Origin: Bacteroidota bacterium
GTDB taxonomy: Bacteria > Bacteroidota > Bacteroidia > Bacteroidales > UBA10428
NCBI GenBank assembly: GCA_024640925.1
Contig: JAHEEB010000330.1
Span: 1 to 5,762, forward strand
Length of the DNA stretch: 5,762 bases
Reading direction: 5' to 3'
The position numbers were made by a program, and so were the translations under genes. The first letter of the stretch is position 1. Every line of letters begins with the position of its first letter. Shown here piece after piece: positions 1-5,656 of the stretch. The notes under the pieces were generated by a model, which had not been told where the DNA came from, ran no database searches, and was given only the letters and a program-made list of their open reading frames with translations.

Positions 1-3000
1 ATCAAACCATATCTCAGGTCCTTGATAACATTCTTTCGGGTTCAGACAATACCTATATGTTGTTAGAAAATAACCTTGTTGTTATTACCCCAAGAACCAA
101 ACCAATCAAACAGGAAATAATTGTAAGTGGAAAAGTAACTGATGCCTCTGGCACAGGCTTGCCAGGTGTTAATATTCTTATCAAGGGCACAAATACAGGA
201 ACTACCACCGATATTGAAGGCAAATACCAATTATCTGTTCCTACAAGTGATGCCGTTGTTGTTTTTTCTATGATTGGATTTCTATCCGAAGAAATTTTAG
301 TTGGGAATAAACAAATAATTGATATTTCCTTGATAGAAGATATCGAATCGCTGAATGAGGTTGTCGTTATTGGCTATGGTTCTGTTAAAAAACGTGAACT
401 CACTGGTTCTGTGGCATCGGTTAAAGAAGAAGACTTTAACAAAGGGGTATCCAGCGATGCAATTCAGCTTGTACAAGGTAAAGTTGCAGGCCTTGCAATT
501 ACTAAGGTCGATGGTGGTGACCCCACCAAAGGTTTTGAAATTACACTCCGGGGTTCTACCAGTATTAAGGCGAAACAAGATCCGTTGATTGTTATTGACG
601 GTATTCCTGGTGGTGATCTGAACTCTATCTCTCCTGAAGATATTGAGTCGATCGATGTTTTAAAAGATGGTTCAGCTGCTGCCATCTATGGAACACGAGG
701 CACAAATGGGGTTATTCTGGTAACAACAAAAAAAGGAAAGAAAGGTGCTGTACAGGTTGAATACGCCAGTCGTTATTTCACTGAATCGACCTTGCGAAAA
801 GTAGAGGTTTTAAACCGTGATGAATACCTTGAAATGAAAGAACGGTTTGCAAACTCTGATGACCCTGCCAGAAGAACCATTGCTGAAGGTATGATAGATT
901 ATGGCGCCAATACCGATTGGTACGATGAGATTACCCGTACGCCTTTCAGTCAGAATCAATACCTCTCTTTAAGTGGTGGAAGCGAAAAAAGCAGTTACCG
1001 CTTATCTTTCGATTATTTAACCCTGGAAGGTATATTGTTAAATTCTTCCAAACAAGAGTATAAATTGGGATATAATATGCAACAACAAGCGCTCAACGAT
1101 AGATTGATCTTCAATGTTCAATTGGGCTTGTCTGATTATAAATCGCACCCTGTAGATTACAATGCTGTTCGTCAGGCTATACAACATAACCCGACAGAAC
1201 CTGTCAGAAACCCAGATGGAAGTCTGTATGAGGTAATTGGTGCATGGCAATATGATAATCCCGTAGGCATTTTAACCGAAAGGACACGCGATGATGGCGG
1301 ATCAAGATTATTTGGTAATATAGGTGCCGATTTTAAATTAACCGAGGCTATTAAGATAGGTGCAGTCGGCGGTTTGCAGACAGTGAGAGAATTGAATGGA
1401 TATTATCAGCCATCTTATTCATATCCTGAAGAATCCATTAATCGTCAGGGTTATGCAAACCGAAGCGCTAATGCCAAATTCACACGCACATTTGAATCGA
1501 CCATAGAGTACAAAAAACAAATGAACCAGCATTTCTTTAATCTTATTGGAGGATACTCCTATCAGGATTACATTGAAGAAGGGTTTAGTGCAGGTAACTC
1601 GAATTTTATTACAGACGATGTCCTTTACAATAATCTGAATCTGGGTTCCTACCTGACAGACGAAGACAAAACAGCAGAAATGTCTTCATACAAAAGGAAA
1701 AGCGCTTTGTCTGCATTTTTCGCACGAGGCGCCTATAATTATAACAGTAAATATTTCCTTTCGGCAAGCATACGCCGCGAAGGATCAACAAAATTTGGTA
1801 AAAATTACAGATGGGGTACATTCCCTGCAGTTTCTGCTGCCTGGGATCTAACCCAGGAATCATTTTTGAAAGATGTTACTCTAATTAACTTTCTAAAACT
1901 ACGTGTTGGTTATGGTGTAACAGGCAATGAAGGAATTGCTAATGGTACAACCCCAATGTTTTATGTTCCTCTTATTATGTACGATTCTCAAGGCACATTT
2001 TATTATGATGGTAACTTCATTAAAGGATATGGCCCGGTCAGCAACCCGAATCCCGATCTCCGCTGGGAAACTAAAGCAGAGTACAACTTTGGTATCGACT
2101 GGCAGATACTGAATTCAAGAATGAGTGGTACCATTGATTATTACATCCGCGACACAAAGGATATGATTGAACAATATGATGTTCCAACTCCTCCAAACCT
2201 CTACCCTTCTACATGGGCTAATGTGGGAACTATGAGTACCAAAGGAATAGAGTTTTCCATCAATGCTACTCCTGTTAAAAAGGATAAGTTTAGTTGGGAT
2301 GTAACATTCCTTTTTGATTATCATCGAAACAAGGTTAAATCATTATCAAACGATTATTACAAACTTGAATCGCAGATTATTGGAGAAATTGGAGCGCCCG
2401 GAGTCACTGCCAATACGCATATATACGAAGCAGGCAAGCCCATTGGAAATATTTACGGATTGGTATACGAACGAATCGATTCGGCAGGGAAATGGGTTTT
2501 CCGCGATTACAATGAGAAGGCAGATACCGTTGGGGGTAATCCGTCTGATGGCAAAATTACAAACAACGACCGCGCCATTATAGGCAATGGTGTTCCAAAA
2601 TACTACCTCGGACTTACAAACACATTCAAGTATGGAAATTTTGATCTCTCGGTTATGGTCAGGGGTCTTTTCGGTTTTCAAATAATAAATGCCAAACGCA
2701 TCTGGCACGATAATCCCAATTTTCTGCCCCGAAATGTTATGAAAACAGCCATGAATACCAATCTTAATGATGCACCCAAATTTTCGAGCTACTATGTAGA
2801 AGATGGTGATTTTGTGAAAATCGACAACATTACCCTGGGCTATACTCTTCATTTTAAAAACACCAAGTACTTTAACAGCATACGTGCCTATGCAACCTGC
2901 TCCAATGCCTTCCTTATATCAAACTATTCGGGAGTTGATCCCGAAGTTTCATTCAAAGGGTTGGAACCTGGTAATGACAATCGTTTTGATTATCCAAGCA

Positions 3001-3038
3001 CTCGCACCTATATATTCGGAATTAATGTTAAATTTTAA
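1..3038 (+). CDS. SusC/RagA-family TonB-dependent outer-membrane transporter with STN domain (5' partial)
   Basis: Ligand-importing beta-barrel of a SusCD complex, energised by TonB. The frame is open from nt 3, giving 1011 residues; residues below count from nt 3. Residues 1-30 (VLDNILSGSD...NNLVVITP) look like the end of an STN domain, so the Met codon at 57 is internal and roughly 100 residues, including the signal peptide, lie upstream. Next come a carboxypeptidase-regulatory-like domain (about 41-111, with GKVTD, LPGVNILIKGT and GKYQLSVP), the SusC linker EVVVIGYG (about 119-126), and a plug with DPLIVIDGIPG and VLKDGSAAAIYGTRGTNG (about 219-236). The remainder is barrel, ending in GINVKF with the C-terminal Phe usual for outer-membrane barrels. 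No frameshift or internal stop is seen. The susD-like gene starts 4 bp after the stop, implying one transcript. The STN domain suggests FecR/ECF-sigma signalling (family knowledge). The substrate cannot be read from the sequence. Family assignment is very secure. Confidence 0.97.
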   Translation, partial: QTISQVLDNILSGSDNTYMLLENNLVVITPRTKPIKQEIIVSGKVTDASGTGLPGVNILIKGTNTGTTTDIEGKYQLSVPTSDAVVVFSMIGFLSEEILVGNKQIIDISLIEDIESLNEVVVIGYGSVKKRELTGSVASVKEEDFNKGVSSDAIQLVQGKVAGLAITKVDGGDPTKGFEITLRGSTSIKAKQDPLIVIDGIPGGDLNSISPEDIESIDVLKDGSAAAIYGTRGTNGVILVTTKKGKKGAVQVEYASRYFTESTLRKVEVLNRDEYLEMKERFANSDDPARRTIAEGMIDYGANTDWYDEITRTPFSQNQYLSLSGGSEKSSYRLSFDYLTLEGILLNSSKQEYKLGYNMQQQALNDRLIFNVQLGLSDYKSHPVDYNAVRQAIQHNPTEPVRNPDGSLYEVIGAWQYDNPVGILTERTRDDGGSRLFGNIGADFKLTEAIKIGAVGGLQTVRELNGYYQPSYSYPEESINRQGYANRSANAKFTRTFESTIEYKKQMNQHFFNLIGGYSYQDYIEEGFSAGNSNFITDDVLYNNLNLGSYLTDEDKTAEMSSYKRKSALSAFFARGAYNYNSKYFLSASIRREGSTKFGKNYRWGTFPAVSAAWDLTQESFLKDVTLINFLKLRVGYGVTGNEGIANGTTPMFYVPLIMYDSQGTFYYDGNFIKGYGPVSNPNPDLRWETKAEYNFGIDWQILNSRMSGTIDYYIRDTKDMIEQYDVPTPPNLYPSTWANVGTMSTKGIEFSINATPVKKDKFSWDVTFLFDYHRNKVKSLSNDYYKLESQIIGEIGAPGVTANTHIYEAGKPIGNIYGLVYERIDSAGKWVFRDYNEKADTVGGNPSDGKITNNDRAIIGNGVPKYYLGLTNTFKYGNFDLSVMVRGLFGFQIINAKRIWHDNPNFLPRNVMKTAMNTNLNDAPKFSSYYVEDGDFVKIDNITLGYTLHFKNTKYFNSIRAYATCSNAFLISNYSGVDPEVSFKGLEPGNDNRFDYPSTRTYIFGINVKF

Positions 3039-3042
3039 GAAT

Positions 3043-4596
3043 ATGAAAAAACTATTCATCATCATACTATCCATTTTCGGTCTTTATTCGTGCACCGATC
3101 TTGAACCCGAAGTATTCACTGAGATTAGTGAAGATACTTTTCTGAAAACGGAACAACAAGTCCTTTCAACAGCCGGGCCTGCTTATTCAAGCTTAACTGT
3201 ATTTTCTTGCCCAGAAGGAATATGGGGTTTGAATGAATTAACCACAGATGAACTTATAATTCCAACCCGCGGTATTCATTGGTATAATGCAGGTATGTAT
3301 CACCGTATGCACTGGCATCAATGGACTCCTCTCGAAAGCCCTATCAACAACACCTGGCAATGCTTGTTTGCCGGTATTGCAAATTGCAACCGTTCAATTG
3401 CCATTTGTCAGCAGGTTGAACAAACTGATGCCATTATTTCCATTGAAAATGAACTACAGGGGTTGCGGGCTTTCTTATATTTTATGGCTATGGATATGTT
3501 TGGAGGGGTACCTATCGTAGACCGTTATGATGTCCCTGACGGATATTCTCCGGCAAGAAATTCCCGGAAAGAAGTATTTGATTTTATTGAATCGGAATTA
3601 AAAAATGGTATTGCAGTATTAAATCCTCAAAATGACAATACCACGTATGGTCGTTTTCATAAATGGTCGGCTTACACCTTACTGGCCAAATTATACCTGA
3701 ATGCAGAGGTTTATACAGGCACTCCCAGATGGGATGAGGCAATTGCCGCATGTGATTCAATCATAAACTCAGGCTTATACTCCCTCAATCCCGACTATTT
3801 TCTGAATTTTGCTGTTGATAATGACCTTCAGCGAATGGAAAACATCTTTGTTGCTCCGCTAACCGATGTAAATGCACCCGTATGGAGTGATGCTGTATTC
3901 CCGGTTCCACGTATGTTTCAGCACAATTTCTGGACTCTTCATTTCAATGGGAATTTTGCATTTGGAATGACCCAGGGAGGTTGGGATGGAATGTGTGCTG
4001 TACCCTCTTTTTATAAATCGTACGATGAAAAAGACATTCGTCGCGAAGCATGGTTAGTTGGTGTTCAAATTTCAACTACCGGAGACACTATTTTATGCAA
4101 CCAGGAAAGAACCGGACAACCTTTAAATTACACTGTGGAGGTTACTGATTTGGAAGCCTCGTATGAAAATGAAGGGGCACGTATAGCAAAATACGATTAT
4201 ACAAATGCCCAAAACAACCAGCTTGCAAATGACTGGGTTGTTTTCCGCTATGCCGATGTGCTTCTCATGAAAGCTGAGGCTCTGATGCGCACAAATGGCG
4301 GCGTTGCTACCCAGGAAGCTGTAGATTTGGTAAACCAATTACGAACTCGTGCTTTTCCCGATGATGCCAGCAAATTATACACAACCTCTACCCTCACCCT
4401 CGACGCTTTGTTGGCAGAAAGAGGTTGGGAACTTGCATCGGAAGGCTGGCGAAGGAATGACCTTATTCGTTTTGGTAAATATAACGATCCTTTAGATTTC
4501 AGACCAACCAGCGCATCTGATATCTATAGTCTTTTCCCTATTCCTCAGGAACAGATTAATGCTAACCCGAGCCTCGTACAAAATCCGGGATATTGA
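3043..4596 (+). CDS. SusD/RagB-family surface glycan-binding lipoprotein
   Basis: Surface lipoprotein (517 aa) that caps the SusC barrel and captures ligand. The ATG at 3043 is preferred because it gives MKKLFIIILSIFGLYSC, a type II signal peptide with lipobox LYSC and lipidated Cys17, followed by acidic TDLEPE. The frame is open upstream to 2884, and an ATG at 3025 overlaps susC, but those starts would bury the signal peptide. The N-terminal SusD-like helical region contains LRAFLYF (about 141-147) and FGGVPIVD (about 152-159), then the typical YGRFHKWSAYTLLAKLYL and WDEAIAACDSIINSGLYSL segments. The C-terminal SusD_RagB region has RYADVLLMKAEAL (about 402-414), LLAERGWELASEGWRRNDLIRFGKY split around residue 457-481, and the hallmark PNxxLxQNPGY-like end (NPSLVQNPGY). 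Residues 76-94 form an unusually aromatic and His-rich patch. Length and domain order are normal for the family. It is co-transcribed with the upstream susC-like gene, with a 4 bp gap. Confidence 0.96.
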   Translation: MKKLFIIILSIFGLYSCTDLEPEVFTEISEDTFLKTEQQVLSTAGPAYSSLTVFSCPEGIWGLNELTTDELIIPTRGIHWYNAGMYHRMHWHQWTPLESPINNTWQCLFAGIANCNRSIAICQQVEQTDAIISIENELQGLRAFLYFMAMDMFGGVPIVDRYDVPDGYSPARNSRKEVFDFIESELKNGIAVLNPQNDNTTYGRFHKWSAYTLLAKLYLNAEVYTGTPRWDEAIAACDSIINSGLYSLNPDYFLNFAVDNDLQRMENIFVAPLTDVNAPVWSDAVFPVPRMFQHNFWTLHFNGNFAFGMTQGGWDGMCAVPSFYKSYDEKDIRREAWLVGVQISTTGDTILCNQERTGQPLNYTVEVTDLEASYENEGARIAKYDYTNAQNNQLANDWVVFRYADVLLMKAEALMRTNGGVATQEAVDLVNQLRTRAFPDDASKLYTTSTLTLDALLAERGWELASEGWRRNDLIRFGKYNDPLDFRPTSASDIYSLFPIPQEQINANPSLVQNPGY

Positions 4597-4612
4597 AAAA
4601 CATACTTCAAAC

Positions 4613-4652
4613 CTATAATTCTGGCAGGCTTTAAAACCTGTCAGAATTATAG
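4613..4652. terminator. Strong hairpin after the susD-like gene, probable transcription terminator
   Basis: The arms CTATAATTCTGGCAGG (4613-4628) and CCTGTCAGAATTATAG (4637-4652) pair over 16 bp with a single G-U wobble and an 8-nt loop (CTTTAAAA). It begins 17 nt after the susD stop, where the end of the susCD transcript is expected. There is no real T-tract after the right arm on the + strand (next bases ATTACACTTTTCG), so simple intrinsic termination is not certain. On the other strand the hairpin is followed more distantly by T-rich sequence. It could also be a 3'-end stabilising structure or one copy of a dispersed palindromic repeat. Confidence 0.6.
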
Positions 4653-4722
4653 ATTACACTTTTCGTGAAAAATTTCAGTTGTTTTTGGAAAGTAATATTA
4701 CCTGACGTGAAGTGATTTCAAG

Positions 4723-4930
4723 GAATTTCTGATAATAGGAATTATGTTGTTTTTTGTTTAAACTTTTAATTCCTTTTTAGTATATGCTTTCCCTTTGCAC
4801 TAAGTTCTGTCCTCCTTTTAAAGGAGGAACACAGGAGGTTATTGTAGAATTTCTATTTTTTAACCTGGATATTTTGATGCAAAATTTTCCGATTAACCTC
4901 CCCTACACCCCTCCTTGCAAAAGGAGGGGA
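4723..4930. repeat. Tandem repeat unit 1 (about 208 bp)
   Basis: First of two adjacent imperfect copies, beginning with GAATTTCTG and ending with the GGAGGGGA arm. Within it are an AT-rich inverted repeat (AGGAATTA 4737-4744 / TAATTCCT 4767-4774), the palindrome TCCTCCTTTTAAAGGAGGA (4810-4828), a core shared exactly with unit 2 (4830-4895, 66 nt), and a second GC-richer inverted repeat (4908-4929). Differences from unit 2 are a few substitutions, a small indel in the T-run near 4756, and a rearranged right arm 6 nt longer than that of unit 2. Confidence 0.93.
4810..4930. mobile_element. REPIN- or MITE-like doublet in repeat unit 1 (non-autonomous, tentative)
   Basis: The left arm (4810-4841) is the palindrome TCCTCCTTTTAAAGGAGGA, a short ACACA-type linker and GGAGGTTA. 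The right arm (4894-4930) read on the other strand has the same order: TCCCCTCCTTTTGCAAGGA, a TGTAG-type linker and GGGGAGGTTA. Two copies of one small palindromic module therefore face each other across about 52 bp. That is the architecture of REPINs mobilised by RAYT (Y1 tyrosine) transposases, or of a small MITE. No transposase is present in the window and no clean target-site duplication is visible next to the arms, so mobility is inferred from structure only. Confidence 0.5.
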
Positions 4931-5131
4931 GAATTTCTGCTAAAAGGAATTATGTTGTTTTTTTTGAAACTTTTAATTCCTTTTTACTATATACTTTCCC
5001 TTTGCACTATGTTCTGTCCTCCTTTTAAAGGAGGACCACAGGAGGTTATTGTAGAATTTCTATTTTTTAACCTGGATATTTTGATGCAAAATTTTCCGAT
5101 TACCCCTGCCCTTCCCTGCAAAAGGAGGGGA
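4931..5131. repeat. Tandem repeat unit 2 (about 201 bp)
   Basis: Second copy of the preceding unit, directly abutting it. It keeps the AT-rich inverted repeat, here extended to 11 bp (AAAAGGAATTA 4942-4952 / TAATTCCTTTT 4974-4984), the left palindrome TCCTCCTTTTAAAGGAGGA (5017-5035) and the 66-nt invariant core (5037-5102). Its right arm is degenerate: the left half reads CCCTTCCCTGCAA, so the stem with GGAGGGG survives only with a G-U pair. The start of a third copy, GAATTTCTGCTAAAA, follows at 5132-5146 and then stops. Confidence 0.93.
5017..5131. mobile_element. REPIN- or MITE-like doublet in repeat unit 2, right arm decayed
   Basis: Same organisation as the doublet in unit 1. The left arm (5017-5048) differs from its counterpart by one base (A to C at 5036). 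The right arm (about 5100-5131) is shorter, with ACCCCTGCCCTTCCCTGC in place of the clean complementary half-site, while its outer end AAAAGGAGGGGA is kept. This asymmetry suggests this copy has been drifting, or that unit 1 has been corrected by gene conversion. Confidence 0.45.
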
Positions 5132-5244
5132 GAATTTCTGCTAAAAAACTTTGATTAGTAAACTTCAATTCATTTCAATTTCAGGATAAATGTCCTCACC
5201 ACATATTTGTTAATAGAACAAACATTATCTCCCCATAATATTTC

Positions 5245-5260
5245 CCGTTAACGTAAACGG
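5245..5260. promoter_or_regulatory. Operator-like palindrome CCGTTAACGTAAACGG
   Basis: A 16-bp inverted repeat with one mismatched pair (A5250/A5255), centred on C|G at 5252/5253. A central CpG and half-sites of this size are features of LacI-family operators, but the match is only of general form. It lies about 55 bp upstream of the 5316 promoter candidate and about 185 bp upstream of the 5444-5473 candidate. The call rests on symmetry alone. Confidence 0.3.
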
Positions 5261-5304
5261 ACAGATATAATCAAATTTATTCTTAAAATTGAATTCGTTC
5301 ATCT

Positions 5305-5323
5305 ATATAACTTGTTATATTTG
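5305..5323 (+). promoter_or_regulatory. Candidate promoter -7 element overlapping a perfect palindrome
   Basis: TATATTTG (5316-5323) fits the Bacteroidota -7 consensus TAnnTTTG. It overlaps the perfect inverted repeat ATATAAC-TT-GTTATAT (5305-5320), which could be a regulator site able to block the promoter. The -33 match is weak: the nearest TTG (5289-5291) is 24 nt away, slightly beyond usual spacing. It would drive the gene at 5657 with a leader of about 325 nt. Confidence 0.35.
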
Positions 5324-5443
5324 TCGTAACTACTTATGAAAAATGAGTGTTCATATAATAGCCCATGGGAAAATAATTTTTTAACAGAAAAATTATCAAA
5401 CCCTTTGACAACGGAAAATTCCAACAGCACAAATTTTTATGCT

Positions 5444-5473
5444 TTTGCAATTAGCCCAAAGGAACTATTTTTG
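5444..5473 (+). promoter_or_regulatory. Best candidate promoter for the gene at 5657 (TTTG-N18-TATTTTTG)
   Basis: TTTG (5444-5447) and TATTTTTG (5466-5473) match both elements of the Bacteroidota housekeeping promoter (TTTG / TAnnTTTG) at 18-nt spacing. The predicted start is near 5480, giving a leader of about 175 nt that carries the mini-ORF and both hairpins before the gene at 5657. AT-rich DNA produces chance matches, so transcript mapping would be decisive. Confidence 0.5.
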
Positions 5474-5537
5474 AACCATCTTTTAAGCTTTAGCCTAAAA
5501 ATACCCATTAATAATAACCTCTAAACTTAATTAGCCT

Positions 5538-5567
5538 ATGAAAAAAATTCTTCTAAAATTTCCCTAA
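5538..5567 (+). CDS. Nine-codon mini-ORF in the leader (MKKILLKFP), possible leader peptide
   Basis: ATG at 5538, stop TAA at 5565-5567. It sits downstream of the best promoter candidate, and its stop is 6 nt before a hairpin with a T-tract, the arrangement expected of a translated leader peptide in an attenuator. The start context (TTAGCCTATGAAAAAAA) resembles that of the gene at 5657 (TTTAAACTATGAAAAGAAA). The two frames differ, so it is not a simple upstream start. It contains no strong run of one amino acid that would suggest what it senses. It may be coincidental. Confidence 0.25.
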   Translation: MKKILLKFP

Positions 5568-5573
5568 CCAATT

Positions 5574-5603
5574 TTCGACATATTGATTGTCGGATCTTTT
5601 TTT
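5574..5603 (+). terminator. Terminator-like hairpin with T7 tract in the leader (possible attenuator)
   Basis: TTCGACA (5574-5580) pairs with TGTCGGA (5588-5594), 7 bp with one G-U, around a 7-nt loop (TATTGAT). Seven T residues follow at 5597-5603. It lies 53 nt before the next start codon and downstream of both promoter candidates, so it would cut transcription of that gene unless anti-termination occurs. The stem is modest and rather AT-rich, so efficiency is uncertain. Confidence 0.45.
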
Positions 5604-5619
5604 GTCCCTAAAACGGACA
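5603..5619 (+). promoter_or_regulatory. Second small leader hairpin (TGTCC / GGACA)
   Basis: TGTCC (5603-5607) and GGACA (5615-5619) form a 5-bp stem around CTAAAAC, and T6 follows at 5625-5630. It abuts the preceding hairpin and shares GACA/TGTC words with it, so alternative pairing between the two is possible over 4 bp. It is weak alone, and is listed because of its position just before the start of the gene at 5657. Confidence 0.25.
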
Positions 5620-5656
5620 TTTCATTTTTTAGCCTTAACTAAACTATTTTTAAACT

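Larger units (their letters stand above)
4597..5656. other. Long intergenic region between two transporter units, without a convincing protein gene
   Basis: About 1.06 kb of AT-rich DNA. From left to right it holds a strong hairpin (4613-4652), about 70 bp with nothing notable apart from a short TTTTC-GT-GAAAA palindrome (4660-4671), a two-copy tandem repeat (4723-5131 plus a short remnant to 5146), and a leader region (about 5147-5656). The leader contains two palindromes, two Bacteroidota-type promoter candidates, a mini-ORF and two hairpins. Open frames here (4784-5158 and 5336-5524) have low-complexity or repeat-derived translations with no recognisable domain, and no convincing gene was seen on either strand. 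Confidence 0.75.

Noticed and set aside
57..59. ATG at 57 as the true start of the SusC-like protein
   Set aside because: The frame upstream is open and encodes STN-like sequence, and starting here would leave an outer-membrane protein without a signal peptide.
2346..2852. Open frame of 168 codons on the minus strand
   Set aside because: It lies wholly inside the well-supported susC barrel coding region and has no recognisable domain; it is an antisense shadow.
2884..3042. N-terminal extension of the SusD-like protein to an ATG at 2884 or 3025
   Set aside because: These starts overlap the end of susC and would place 53 or 6 residues before a clean lipoprotein signal peptide. The ATG at 3043 explains the lipobox at Cys17.
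4723..5146. CRISPR array
   Set aside because: There are only two units of about 205 bp, without short repeats separated by unique spacers, and the between-arm segment is identical in both units.
4784..5158. Open frame of 124 codons across both tandem repeat units
   Set aside because: Its translation is simply the palindromic repeat read twice (PPFKGG..., PCKRRGEF...). It stays open because unit differences in this span happen to be multiples of three. No domain, signal peptide or coding-like composition was seen.
5336..5524. Open frame of 62 codons before the second transporter gene
   Set aside because: The translation is Asn-, Leu- and Phe-rich with no recognisable domain. The frame contains the best promoter candidate (5444-5473), and its ATG would lie within a few bases of the start predicted from the 5316 promoter. 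A small protein cannot be fully excluded.
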